Shown: positions 8,662 through 17,523 of the stretch, in pieces | Layout: every line of letters starts with the position of its first letter | How positions within the stretch are numbered: the first letter of the stretch is position 1 | Source: Flavobacterium sp. | GTDB lineage: Bacteria > Bacteroidota > Bacteroidia > Flavobacteriales > Flavobacteriaceae | Length of the DNA: 64,000 nt | Direction of reading: 5' to 3' | Assembly: GCF_027484945.1 (NCBI RefSeq) | Contig: NZ_JAIXRZ010000063.1 | Coordinates: 47,938-111,937, forward strand | Program-made: the position numbers and the translations under genes | Notes under the pieces: model-generated | The model's database searches: none | The model's input: the letters and a program-made list of their open reading frames with translations, nothing else | Told to the model about the DNA's origin: nothing

Positions 8662-9445
8662 ATCAAAAATTGCGCTAATTTCTACAGTTATCAATTTTGA
8701 ATTATATCAAAAATCTTCTCCTTTGTTTCCAAAAGGCATCCAAAACTATGTGATTGATGGACGAAATGGAATGCATGGAATACATAGCCTACATTATCTT
8801 TTTAAAAAATTAAAAGGAAAAGGAATTGAATGGTTAATAATGGCAGATGAAGACGTTCTTTTTACACAGTCGGATATTGTTTTTTCATTAATTGAAACCA
8901 TGGAAAAACAGCAATATACCGTTTGTGGCGTTCGCGACGGAGGTGTAATTGCGCACCGCAATTATAATCCCTTTGTTATCAATACGTTTTTTTCAATATT
9001 GAATTTCAAGGCCATTGAAAAAATATACAATAAAAGGGAAATCCAAAACCATCAGTATTGCACTCCAGGGGAATTCCAGGATGATATTTCGAAATTACCG
9101 TATGCTTACAATACGGAAAGTACATTTGAAATGTATTATTGTTTTTATTTCTGGCTGCGCCGAAAAGGGCATCGGTTCTTGTTTCTCGATTCAATTACAG
9201 AATCCGATTCAATTGCTAACTCGATTTATGTGAATGGCAAAAAAATGCTAACCCATACCTGGTATGCTCGTAGTTATGGTATTAATGCAAAGCATACCGA
9301 GCGAATCGAAACTTTTCTAAATCAAATCCCAACCTTAAATTCCACCAGGCCAGCAGTGCCTATTTTATTCAAAAAAAGTACCTTTACATTGCAACAAAAA
9401 TGGAAAAAGTTTCTTGCTAAAATTCGCCATAAACTCGCACAATGA
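8654..9445 (+). CDS. Uncharacterised protein, possible GT-A glycosyltransferase
   Basis: 263 residues with no family that I recognise with certainty. IEWLIMADEDVLF at about residues 57-69 looks like the acidic metal-binding loop (ADED in place of DxD) of GT-A glycosyltransferases that read a nucleotide sugar. CGVRDGGVIAHRN follows where the acceptor loop of such enzymes is expected. There is no signal peptide or membrane segment. The gene overlaps the preceding methyltransferase by 8 nt and the next gene by 4 nt (ATGA), so it belongs to the glycan operon. A transferase role is an inference from this motif and the context. Confidence 0.55.
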   Translation: MDKSKIALISTVINFELYQKSSPLFPKGIQNYVIDGRNGMHGIHSLHYLFKKLKGKGIEWLIMADEDVLFTQSDIVFSLIETMEKQQYTVCGVRDGGVIAHRNYNPFVINTFFSILNFKAIEKIYNKREIQNHQYCTPGEFQDDISKLPYAYNTESTFEMYYCFYFWLRRKGHRFLFLDSITESDSIANSIYVNGKKMLTHTWYARSYGINAKHTERIETFLNQIPTLNSTRPAVPILFKKSTFTLQQKWKKFLAKIRHKLAQ

Positions 9446-10836
9446 AAAAACTCGGAATCGTAATTACAGACGGCGTAGGGTACCGCAACTTTATCATGAG
9501 TAATTTTATGGAGGAAGCGGTTCCTCAAATGGATCAAATTATTATTTATTCTGGTTTGCCTGCTTCGATTTATTCTATTGACCAATGGCCAAACGTAACG
9601 GTTCATGAATTGGATGTTTACCATGAAGGACCGATTTCTTTTATTTTTAGAAAATGGAAAGAAATTGCGCATATGGAAAAAAGCAAACACAATTTCGGCA
9701 TGACTGATAATAACCGAACGAATTATCCAAAGTCGAATAGTTTGAAGAATTTGATTGTTAAGTTTTTTTATATAGTATCTCGAGTTTACAGTTCAAATGC
9801 AACAATACTTTTTGCTGAAAAGTTACAATTTTTGGCGTTTTCAAAGCATAAAATAACCCGATCGTATATTGAACTCCTAAAAAAAGATCAACCCAATTTG
9901 GTCTTTTTTACTCACCAACGGCCGTCGTATTTAGCACCATTTTTATATGCTGCCCAACGCGTGAAAATTCCAACGTGTTCATTTATTTTTAGTTGGGATA
10001 ATTTGGCTTCCAAAGGGCGAATGTTGGGAACATTTGATTATTTTTTAGTTTGGAGTCAATTGATGAAAGATGAATTGATTCAATTTTATCCCAATACCAA
10101 TCCTGATGGCGTGAAAATTGTAGGTACACCTCAATTTGAGCCCTATTTTTTATCCCAATACCAAACGGATCGCGCTTCTTTTTTAAATCGATTTCAGTTG
10201 GATGAGTCAAAAAAAATTATCTGTTTCAGCTGCGCCGATAAATCAATCGGTGGAAATGACCCACTTGTAATTCAAATGATAGCTGAAGCGATTCGACAAG
10301 AAAAATTAGCCGTGAGCGCCCAATTGATAGTACGCACCTCACCAGCAGAAGAGCCTACGCGTTTTGAAGCTATTCGGAAGGACTATCCCGAAATTAGATG
10401 GAATTATCCCCATTGGATACAAACCCGCTCGAATCATGATCAGATGTGGTCGCAACGGATACCAGCGGTTGAAGATATTTTTGATTTACGGGCAATTATT
10501 GAACATTCCGATATTAATGTCAATATGTTGTCTACTATGAGTTTGGACTTTATGCTTTTCGGCAAGCCGGTAATTAATACGGTAATGGGTACTGAAACAA
10601 ACGGACTGTACAATGACAGTCGCTTTTTGAAATATGCCCACATCAAAACCGTTTTAGATTGTCAAGCAACCCAAATCGCAAGAAATGAAACAGATTTAAT
10701 TGCAGCGCTCAACCGGTATCTTTCTCATCCCGAATATGATGCAGCGGCTCGTGAAAAGTTGATTGAAATTGAAGTTTGCAAACCAATTGCGGGCATAAGC
10801 AAACGCATAACCGATGAATTATTACAATGGATGTAG
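9442..10836 (+). CDS. GT-B-like surface carbohydrate biosynthesis protein
   Basis: A 464-residue cytosolic protein. FFTHQRPSYLAPFLYAAQ near residue 155 and FSWDNLASKGRM near 185 are followed by FDYFLVWSQLMKDEL and VGTPQFEPYF, an arrangement seen in GT-B-like proteins of capsule loci related to CDP-glycerol phosphotransferase and UDP-GlcNAc 2-epimerase folds. ADINVNM-type text here reads HSDINVNMLSTMSLDFMLFGKPVIN (in two parts: the acceptor loop and the nucleotide-binding helix), which is where GT-B enzymes bind the donor phosphate. It probably transfers a sugar or polyol phosphate, but the substrate is unknown. It overlaps its upstream neighbour by 4 nt and is followed by a 65-nt gap. Confidence 0.55.
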   Translation: MKKLGIVITDGVGYRNFIMSNFMEEAVPQMDQIIIYSGLPASIYSIDQWPNVTVHELDVYHEGPISFIFRKWKEIAHMEKSKHNFGMTDNNRTNYPKSNSLKNLIVKFFYIVSRVYSSNATILFAEKLQFLAFSKHKITRSYIELLKKDQPNLVFFTHQRPSYLAPFLYAAQRVKIPTCSFIFSWDNLASKGRMLGTFDYFLVWSQLMKDELIQFYPNTNPDGVKIVGTPQFEPYFLSQYQTDRASFLNRFQLDESKKIICFSCADKSIGGNDPLVIQMIAEAIRQEKLAVSAQLIVRTSPAEEPTRFEAIRKDYPEIRWNYPHWIQTRSNHDQMWSQRIPAVEDIFDLRAIIEHSDINVNMLSTMSLDFMLFGKPVINTVMGTETNGLYNDSRFLKYAHIKTVLDCQATQIARNETDLIAALNRYLSHPEYDAAAREKLIEIEVCKPIAGISKRITDELLQWM

Positions 10837-10901
10837 TACGAAAGCAATTTTTTAATAAATGCTGCATTCAAGTAATTAAGCCAATTATTACCTTTTAGTA
10901 A

Positions 10902-11972
10902 ATGAAAAAAATAGCGGTACTTTGTAACTACCGATTACTACCAGAGCGTGTTGGAGGTATGGACCATTTTTTTTGGTTGTTTGATGCCCAATGTAAGACG
11001 GCGGGCTATCAGATCGATTGGTTTTTTCCTACAATCTCAAGACATCAGGGGTATGCAAATTTGGATTTGTTTTCTAGTCAAGAGGGTAATGTAGAAATGT
11101 ATTTTTTAAATCATTTCGCTCAAAATAATTACACTCACGTATTTACCCATTTCATTGAGATTAGCACTTCGTTTTTTAAACGTTTCAAGTCGACGTATGA
11201 TGCTAAAGTAATTGCGGTCGATCACAATCCGCGACCAGTGGGAGGGTATTCGCTAAAAAAAAGAATTGAAAAACGATTAAAAGGTTGGCTTTATTCAGGC
11301 GCTATTGATCAGTTTATTGGTGTTTCGGAATATTCACGTCAACAACTAATCAAAGAATTAGGAAATCAAATACAATCCCGAACCCATGTAATTTTTAATG
11401 GATTACCTACAGCACAATTGGTCAAACGTACAGACACGCATTTTCGTGGATCATTTATTGTCGCTTGTCATTTGCGAAAGGATAAGGGGATTCAAGACCT
11501 AATTGAAGCCATTCGTATTGTAGTTCATCGTTTACCCCAAGTTCCATTTTCAATTGAAATTTATGGCGAGGGTTACTATGGTGATTCATTGAAGCAAATG
11601 GTGCTAGACTATCAATTAGAAAACTATATAACGTTTAAGGGAAGTGTGTCCCATTTGTATGCTTTATATGCACAATATGATTATTTAATTCATCCTTCTC
11701 ATGGTGAAACCTTTTGTTATTCGGTTGTAGAGGCCTTATTATGCCGCCTACCGGTTATTACAACAAAAAATCAGGGAAATGTACTCGGATTGGTTGAAGA
11801 ACCAATCAACGGATTTTTGTATGACGTTGGAAATGTAGATCAATTGGCTACCCTTTTACAAAACCTAATTGCCAATCAGAAAGTTTTAGATAATTCGGTA
11901 ACTTACAACACTAAAGTTGATGCATTGACATTGGCGCAAATGGTTCATCATTATTTCCAATTAACGCAATGA
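10902..11972 (+). CDS. Glycosyltransferase family 4 (GT-B)
   Basis: A 356-residue retaining GT-B glycosyltransferase. The N-terminal domain has the glycine loop RVGGMDHFFW at about residues 12-21. The C-terminal donor domain has ACHLRKDKGIQDLIEA near residue 185, YGEGYYGDSL near 225, and HPSHGETFCYSVVEAL near 268-283, which holds the E-x7-E motif that binds the nucleotide diphosphate sugar. It adds one sugar to the growing glycan on the cytoplasmic side. The stop overlaps the start of the next GT4 gene (ATGA), so two consecutive transfer steps may be coupled. Substrate unknown. Confidence 0.88.
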   Translation: MKKIAVLCNYRLLPERVGGMDHFFWLFDAQCKTAGYQIDWFFPTISRHQGYANLDLFSSQEGNVEMYFLNHFAQNNYTHVFTHFIEISTSFFKRFKSTYDAKVIAVDHNPRPVGGYSLKKRIEKRLKGWLYSGAIDQFIGVSEYSRQQLIKELGNQIQSRTHVIFNGLPTAQLVKRTDTHFRGSFIVACHLRKDKGIQDLIEAIRIVVHRLPQVPFSIEIYGEGYYGDSLKQMVLDYQLENYITFKGSVSHLYALYAQYDYLIHPSHGETFCYSVVEALLCRLPVITTKNQGNVLGLVEEPINGFLYDVGNVDQLATLLQNLIANQKVLDNSVTYNTKVDALTLAQMVHHYFQLTQ

Positions 11973-13102
11973 AAATAGGCTTCCTTACAATAGAATATCC
12001 CCATCCAAAAATTGGAAATTCAGGTGGAATTGGAACGGCAATTTACAGTTTGGTGCGCGGTCTTCAAGCCCTAGGCCATCAAATTACAATTATTGTTTAC
12101 GGTCAACCTCAGGATTTGATTTTTGAAGATGAGGGGATTTTGTTTTATGTGGTAAAAAACAAGGAAGTCAAAGGATTGTCTATGTATTTGACTCAAAAAA
12201 AATTGCAACGTCTTCTCAATACGTTGTATTACGAAAAGCAAATAGAAGTCTTAGAAGTCCCCGATTGGCAGGGTGTAACCGCATATGTAAATACCCAGTG
12301 CCCAATAGTTATGCGTCTGCACGGGAGCGATACCTATTTTTGTGCTCTCGAAAATAGAAAACTAAAATGGCGCAATCAGCTTTATGAAAAGTTAGCGTAT
12401 AAAAAAGCGACTGGAATTATTGCGGTGAGTGATTATACAGGAAATAAGTCCAATCAAGTATTTGGTCGTTCACGTCAATATCGGGTTGTTCCTAATGGAA
12501 TCAATTTAGAAAATTTTACTCCTTCTACTACCTCAGATCCGCATACGATTTTGTATTTTGGGACCTTAATACGTAAAAAGGGATTATTAGAATTACCTTT
12601 AATTTTTAATAAAATCCATGAAAAACATCCAGAGGCTCAGTTAGTATTGGTAGGTAAAGATGCTGCAGATGTTCTAACAGGCAATCGATCGGTTTGGAAA
12701 ATGATGCAGCCTCTGTTTACAGCAAGTGCCTTGCGTAAAGTACAATATGTAGGCGCTGTTCCTTATGATGAAATGCGTCAATGGATTGCTAAAGCAACGG
12801 TTTGTGTTTTTCCTACTTTTGCCGAAGCCTTACCCGTTTCGTGGTTGGAAGCTATGGCCGTTCAAAAGCCTTTAGTGGCCTCAAATATCGGTTGGGCCTC
12901 AGAGATTATTACACATGGTATTGACGGTTTTTTGGTGCATCCTACCCATCATCAAGAATATGCCGACATGGTGGTTCAACTTTTGGAAAATCCCGCATTA
13001 GCAAAAACGATGGCTCTTGAAGCCCGAACTACGATTGAAAAGAGGTTTCGTATTGAAAAAGTGGCCGCTCAATGGGTTGCAACGTATCAAGAGTTACTGT
13101 AA
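11969..13102 (+). CDS. Glycosyltransferase family 4 (GT-B)
   Basis: 377 residues. The start contains GNSGGIGTAIYSLVRGL at about residues 16-32, the donor/acceptor glycine loop of GT4 enzymes. MRLHGSDTYF near residue 113, VPNGINLENF near 172, LYFGTLIRKKGLLELP near 192 and EALPVSWLEAMAV near 284 (E-x7-E) complete the fold. The closest well-known pattern is mannosyl or glucosyl transferases of capsule loci, but the donor sugar is not evident. This is the last gene before a 106-nt gap with its own promoter, so it may end the first transcription unit. Confidence 0.88.
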   Translation: MKIGFLTIEYPHPKIGNSGGIGTAIYSLVRGLQALGHQITIIVYGQPQDLIFEDEGILFYVVKNKEVKGLSMYLTQKKLQRLLNTLYYEKQIEVLEVPDWQGVTAYVNTQCPIVMRLHGSDTYFCALENRKLKWRNQLYEKLAYKKATGIIAVSDYTGNKSNQVFGRSRQYRVVPNGINLENFTPSTTSDPHTILYFGTLIRKKGLLELPLIFNKIHEKHPEAQLVLVGKDAADVLTGNRSVWKMMQPLFTASALRKVQYVGAVPYDEMRQWIAKATVCVFPTFAEALPVSWLEAMAVQKPLVASNIGWASEIITHGIDGFLVHPTHHQEYADMVVQLLENPALAKTMALEARTTIEKRFRIEKVAAQWVATYQELL

Positions 13103-13160
13103 TAATAACTGTTGAAATATATAAAAATCGTTTCATAACCCAATAGCCTATAATTTTCTA

Positions 13161-13191
13161 TTGGTTTTATAGCGCTCAAAAATTATCTTTG
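13161..13191 (+). promoter_or_regulatory. Canonical Bacteroidota promoter (TTG-N20-TATCTTTG)
   Basis: TTG at 13161-13163 is separated by exactly 20 nt from TATCTTTG at 13184-13191, a full match to the Bacteroidota sigma-A consensus (TTG, 19-21 nt, TAnnTTTG). The predicted transcript would start near 13197, about 12 nt before the ATG at 13209. It suggests that the genes from 13209 onward can be transcribed separately from the NeuBCA block. Confidence 0.7.
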
Positions 13192-13208
13192 CTACTATTC
13201 CTTTAGAA

Positions 13209-14774
13209 ATGAAAGAAAATAAATCATCCGAGATTAAATTTAAAGAACATTGCACTCCTTCGGGTGAAGTGATACTCTACAGGGGTACACCTAACTTAGA
13301 AAGATTAAACCATTTGGCCGAAGGGTATGGCGATATTTGGCATTCTTCTTTTGAACAGGGATATAAAAATGCATTCCAGGACATAGTTTATCAAACCGTT
13401 GTATTTTTTTGGTATATCAATGATTTTGATGGACTCGATGCGTGTGTCAGTTGGCGTATTAATCCCAATTGTTTTGCTATTCGTAAATCTGTTTGGGAGG
13501 CATTAGGAGGCTTTGATTCCGATTATTCCAATTTACAATTGGCTGCCTTGGATTTTGGGTTTAATGCCCTTCGTAATCAAGGAGCTATCCCTATGTATGT
13601 GAAAGGTTTGTATACTGAAACGGCTAAGGATGCCCTATTAATTTCGCGCCAGGAACGGTATGATTTTTACATCAAAAATTTCAAAATTGATCATGCGGTA
13701 TTTATGGCGTACCGAAAAGGTTGGTGGAATCCGTTGGAATGGACTGCATTGTTGAAAGCCCAATCTAAATTCAAATTGCGTAAAAATTTGCCTTCAATTC
13801 CACCGCGTGATCTCAAACCTATTCAAGGGAAACCTACCGTAAGTTATATTATCCCAACCATGTTACGTCAGGATTATACACTTACATTATTGGATGATTT
13901 GAAAAAGCAATCCTACCTGCCATCGCAAGTGGTGGTCGTTGATGCCACTCCATCCGAATCGCGTGATGAATCATTGTATAACCCCAGCGCTTACCCTTTT
14001 GAAGTAGTTTTTAAATGGCAAACAACCCAAGGAAGTTGTCGCGCACGTAACGAAGCTATTGCTTTGTGTACCGGTGAATTTATCGTTTTTGGCGATGATG
14101 ATATTCGGATTCCTTCTGATTTTATTGAAAATCATATTCGACTATTACAAACCTATCAAGCCGGTGCGGCCAATGGTTTGGACATTCGTGCGGATCATCA
14201 ACAACAAAATTTAACAGATCTTGTTCAAAAATTGAACAACTACGAGGGCAACCGATGGATGGTTGGTTTATCAAGTAATTTTAGTAATGCCAATTCGTGT
14301 GTGCGTCGTGAATATGTGATGCAACTAGAAGGCAATGACATCAATTATGATGGAGGCTATGGTGAAGATAGTGACTTCGGGATTTCATTAACTAAAATTG
14401 GTGTTCCGGTTTTATTCAATCCTTTTTCAACCAATTTGCACTTAAAACCACCTCAAGGAGGTTACCGATTTTGGGGAAAACAAGCCAAAATCATGGGAAA
14501 AAAACGCAAAAAACAACCCTGGGAATTGGATGTTCCTGTGAAATGGATTCGACCTGTGCCAAGTCCGACCATCATGTACCAAATCCTAAAGCAATTTAAT
14601 TCGGAACAATTTACGGAATACAAGTATAAATATTTTTCCATGTATTTGTTTAAAAAGGGGAGTAAATGGGAAATTCCATTGAAATTACTTAAGTTGCCCT
14701 ACCGTATTTTACAATTCAAGAAATCAGTTTTTTACGCAAAAAAATTAAATGCATTAGGAAAACGGACGCAATAA
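13209..14774 (+). CDS. Two-part protein: GT2 C-terminal half plus complete GT2 glycosyltransferase
   Basis: 521 residues. Residues about 215-420 form a complete GT2 domain: TVSYIIPTMLRQDYT opens it, VVVVDATPSES is the nucleotide loop, FGDDDIRIP near 297 is the DxD metal site, and GYGEDSDFG near 390 is the catalytic acid region. Residues about 70-150 carry SWRINPNCFAIRKSVWEALGGFD, the kind of acceptor-side half seen near the end of a GT2 domain, but no N-terminal nucleotide-binding half comes before it. So the protein looks like a truncated GT2 fused in frame to an intact one, or a divergent accessory domain. It starts just after a canonical promoter and abuts the next gene without a gap. Confidence 0.75.
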   Translation: MKENKSSEIKFKEHCTPSGEVILYRGTPNLERLNHLAEGYGDIWHSSFEQGYKNAFQDIVYQTVVFFWYINDFDGLDACVSWRINPNCFAIRKSVWEALGGFDSDYSNLQLAALDFGFNALRNQGAIPMYVKGLYTETAKDALLISRQERYDFYIKNFKIDHAVFMAYRKGWWNPLEWTALLKAQSKFKLRKNLPSIPPRDLKPIQGKPTVSYIIPTMLRQDYTLTLLDDLKKQSYLPSQVVVVDATPSESRDESLYNPSAYPFEVVFKWQTTQGSCRARNEAIALCTGEFIVFGDDDIRIPSDFIENHIRLLQTYQAGAANGLDIRADHQQQNLTDLVQKLNNYEGNRWMVGLSSNFSNANSCVRREYVMQLEGNDINYDGGYGEDSDFGISLTKIGVPVLFNPFSTNLHLKPPQGGYRFWGKQAKIMGKKRKKQPWELDVPVKWIRPVPSPTIMYQILKQFNSEQFTEYKYKYFSMYLFKKGSKWEIPLKLLKLPYRILQFKKSVFYAKKLNALGKRTQ

Positions 14775-16379
14775 ATGATTAGTTCAGCATACATTCAACA
14801 CCAATTAGAGCAATTGCCGGTTACCATAAATTGTATTGGCGCTCATAAATGTGTGCTAACTTCAGCTACGATTCCGCATCGTTTTACTTTGGTGCTTACA
14901 TTTGACCAACCATTGATGCGTTTTCGAAATCACAATTACCAATGGATTTCTAGTAAAAAAGAGGGAAGTATACCAGAATTTGCCAATAAAATCCTCCAAC
15001 TCGAAGACGGAACATTTGTACAAAGTTCAACAAACCAAGGAGTTTGGGAGTGGTTCAATGCTACGCCAAATAAATTGTATTGGCATTTTCATCCCGAAGA
15101 TGCCGAGGCATTAACGGTATATACCGATTCAAAAAATTTTAAATCCCGAGAGGGAGCAAAGTCGGTTCCTTTAGCTAGTTTGCCCGCTTTGTTGTTTTCC
15201 AAAACGGGAGCATTAGAATTGAGTCGTACCCCATTACCATTTGTGGGAGTCGTTTGTTTTACGGATCATTGCGACTATGATACGGCTGAAAATTTGAAAA
15301 TGCAACGTGAGTTTTTCAAATCCAAAGGGATTAAGGTTACCAAAGGTTTTTTTCTTCATCATTTTTCCAAACGAAAAGATAATGCTTCGTGGCAATACCA
15401 ATCAGATGAATTGTTGAATTGGGCTAATGATGGGCATGAGTTGGCTTATCATTCGTTGTCGCAATCCATAAAAAACGACTCGGAAAGCAAAAATGACTTT
15501 CTCAATTTTAAGGCTCCATTGCCTACTATTTCGGTTTGGATTGATCATGGGTTTCAGCCCTACAATTGGTCGATGTATCGAAATTCATTATATGCAACAT
15601 CCGAATTTCAAAACGTGATGGAGCACAATTCGATATCTCTTTTTTGGAATTATAATGATAGCGGTAGAGTTTCTAATGGGGTTATAAATCAGCTGGATTG
15701 TCAGCAGTTTACCTTTGCTGCATTTCAACAATCTATTCGACCGTTGTCATTTAAAAAGCGCTGGGAAAATAGACTTAAAAATGTAGTTTTTTATGCCGAT
15801 AATTCCAAACGCCGAATCCGCTTTTATATTGACGCATTGGCTGCATTGCGTCAATTTAAGCAAAGTAAAAAGCCACAACACTTGGTTCGGTTTATTTTCT
15901 GTTTTACTCCGATTATTTTCAAACTACTTCAATTTTATTTTGGAGGTAAACAACGGGTTAACCAACCGTATCCGTTAGCTCGATTTGCCCCCGTTTTTTT
16001 TAAGCATCAATTAGGTAATCATACGTATACGGTTTTCCAATCTCTTGAACTTGTGGATTTTGCCCAAGGCTTAAGTAAAGATAACTTAGCTAAACTCCAG
16101 GATGATGCGGGTATACTCATAGCCCACACCTATTTTTCTGTAGCCATGAAGCATCATGACGGTCGTTTTTTGGAAAATGAAACCACTGTTGCGCCAATTC
16201 CAGCTCAAAATTTCAACCATTTAGCAATACTGATTCAGGCGCAAAAACTATGGAACCCTACGATAAGTGAGTTGGCAGCGGCCTGGGAAAAGTTTTCTGC
16301 GGTTACATTGGATAGCGATACGCAGGGCACTATTTTTGTAACTAACGGCTTTGATATGCCCGTGCGCGTAATCTCATGA
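14775..16379 (+). CDS. Polysaccharide-deacetylase-like (NodB fold) protein, divergent
   Basis: 534 residues, cytosolic by sequence (no signal peptide). The central part resembles the NodB/CE4 fold: VGVVCFTDHCDYDT near residue 157 matches motif 1 (metal aspartate, normally TFDDG), and DGHELAYHSLS near 220 matches motif 2 (H-S/T-x2-H type metal ligands). Residues 1-145 are an all-beta-looking region of unknown role, and the C-terminal 250 residues are unfamiliar. CE4 enzymes remove N- or O-acetyl groups from sugars. The motifs are weak, so activity is uncertain. The gene is joined at 0 nt to the GT2 gene before it and by ATGA overlap to the FemAB-like gene after it. Confidence 0.55.
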   Translation: MISSAYIQHQLEQLPVTINCIGAHKCVLTSATIPHRFTLVLTFDQPLMRFRNHNYQWISSKKEGSIPEFANKILQLEDGTFVQSSTNQGVWEWFNATPNKLYWHFHPEDAEALTVYTDSKNFKSREGAKSVPLASLPALLFSKTGALELSRTPLPFVGVVCFTDHCDYDTAENLKMQREFFKSKGIKVTKGFFLHHFSKRKDNASWQYQSDELLNWANDGHELAYHSLSQSIKNDSESKNDFLNFKAPLPTISVWIDHGFQPYNWSMYRNSLYATSEFQNVMEHNSISLFWNYNDSGRVSNGVINQLDCQQFTFAAFQQSIRPLSFKKRWENRLKNVVFYADNSKRRIRFYIDALAALRQFKQSKKPQHLVRFIFCFTPIIFKLLQFYFGGKQRVNQPYPLARFAPVFFKHQLGNHTYTVFQSLELVDFAQGLSKDNLAKLQDDAGILIAHTYFSVAMKHHDGRFLENETTVAPIPAQNFNHLAILIQAQKLWNPTISELAAAWEKFSAVTLDSDTQGTIFVTNGFDMPVRVIS

Positions 16380-17461
16380 TAGTCTACCAATTTTCAAATT
16401 CGTCTGCTGATTTAGCCGCTTGGGATACCTTTTTGCAATCCCATCCCCGAGGGTTGTACAATCAATATTCCGATTGGGTTCAATCGTATGCATCGTATGG
16501 ATTTCGAACGGGTTTTGTTTTTTTGAAAGATGGTGATATATTGGTGGGTGGTGCCGGATATGTAGTTGCTCAATTTTCTTTTTTTAAATTTATGGTCGTC
16601 CCATGCGGTCCCGTTTTACTGCCAGGTTACGAAATGGAAATTGACCCGTGCATTCAAAAATTGCATCAAAAAGCAAAAGAAACTGGATGTTGTTATTTTC
16701 AAATCAGTTTGCCTTTATGCAAGGAACATAATGCGCAAGATATCTTTTCGTTGCACTCATTACCACCTTCTAGTTTTTTTTATCAAGGTAAAGAAGGGAC
16801 CCGATTTAAATTTATTATTCCGTTGTATGGAATGCGTCCGATAGCATTAGAAGAACCTACTTTTGCGGGTATTCGTAAAGGTTATTCAAAAAACCATTTG
16901 CGCAATGTAGTGAAAGGTGAAAAATTCGGATTACAATTTCGATGGATTTCCCATGAGGAGCAGCAATTGTTGGCTGCAGCCTATGCATGTTTTGAGCAAA
17001 ATGCAAAAGATAAGGGCTATCCCATTCGTAGTTTTGACGCCATTGGCGATACTTTGACTACTTATTTAGCAAAAGGATTGGCTCGTATTGGGGTATGCTT
17101 TTTGGGAAAAACTTTAGTTGGTGCGCTCTATGTTATGGAATGCGGCGGTCGGTATATTTATATCAATGGAGGTGTGTTTAAAGAACACCAAGATAAAGGA
17201 GTGTCCCATTTTATGCACGATTGGGTAATTCGGGAGGCCCATCAAAAAGGGCATTTGCATTATGATATTTCCGTTGGCGGTAGTGCAGGGGTTATTCGAT
17301 TTAAAGAAGGATTTGGCAGCCGATTAATTGCCTTTGAATCGCCGCGCTATTGGGTTTTAAACCGACCAGTTTTTGCTTTGTATCGTCTTTTTGAAAAAAG
17401 TATAAAAAAGCATAAGCGATTGGTAGCACAGTTCCTTTATTTGTTAAAAAAGAAAAAATAA
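16376..17461 (+). CDS. FemAB/BioF2-like GNAT-fold transferase
   Basis: 361 residues with a two-GNAT-like layout. WDTFLQSHPRGLYNQYSDWVQ near residues 20-40 is the typical opening of FemAB-type proteins (a trp-rich segment after a short strand), VPCGPVLLPGYE near 78 is the next landmark, and KGYSKNHLRNVVKGEKFGL near 165-183 leads into the C-terminal GNAT domain, where GVSHFMHDWVIREAHQKG and YDISVGGSAGVIRFKEGFGS match the end of the BioF2-like domain. The family attaches amino acids or acyl groups to amino sugars (for example peptidoglycan bridge formation). Here it probably acylates or aminoacylates a sugar of the surface glycan. ATGA overlap with the preceding gene supports joint function. Confidence 0.65.
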   Translation: MIVYQFSNSSADLAAWDTFLQSHPRGLYNQYSDWVQSYASYGFRTGFVFLKDGDILVGGAGYVVAQFSFFKFMVVPCGPVLLPGYEMEIDPCIQKLHQKAKETGCCYFQISLPLCKEHNAQDIFSLHSLPPSSFFYQGKEGTRFKFIIPLYGMRPIALEEPTFAGIRKGYSKNHLRNVVKGEKFGLQFRWISHEEQQLLAAAYACFEQNAKDKGYPIRSFDAIGDTLTTYLAKGLARIGVCFLGKTLVGALYVMECGGRYIYINGGVFKEHQDKGVSHFMHDWVIREAHQKGHLHYDISVGGSAGVIRFKEGFGSRLIAFESPRYWVLNRPVFALYRLFEKSIKKHKRLVAQFLYLLKKKK

Positions 17462-17489
17462 TTCCTTTTTAAGTATTGTTGAATTGGGT

Positions 17490-17497
17490 TATATTTG
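17490..17497 (+). promoter_or_regulatory. Candidate -7 box before the methyltransferase pair
   Basis: TATATTTG fits TAnnTTTG and ends 26 nt before the ATG at 17524. The nearest upstream TTG is only 11 nt away, too close for a -33 element, so support is partial. The 62-nt gap here is one of the few breaks in the cluster. Confidence 0.35.
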
Positions 17498-17523
17498 TTA
17501 TTTGATAACCTAATTAAGTCGGA

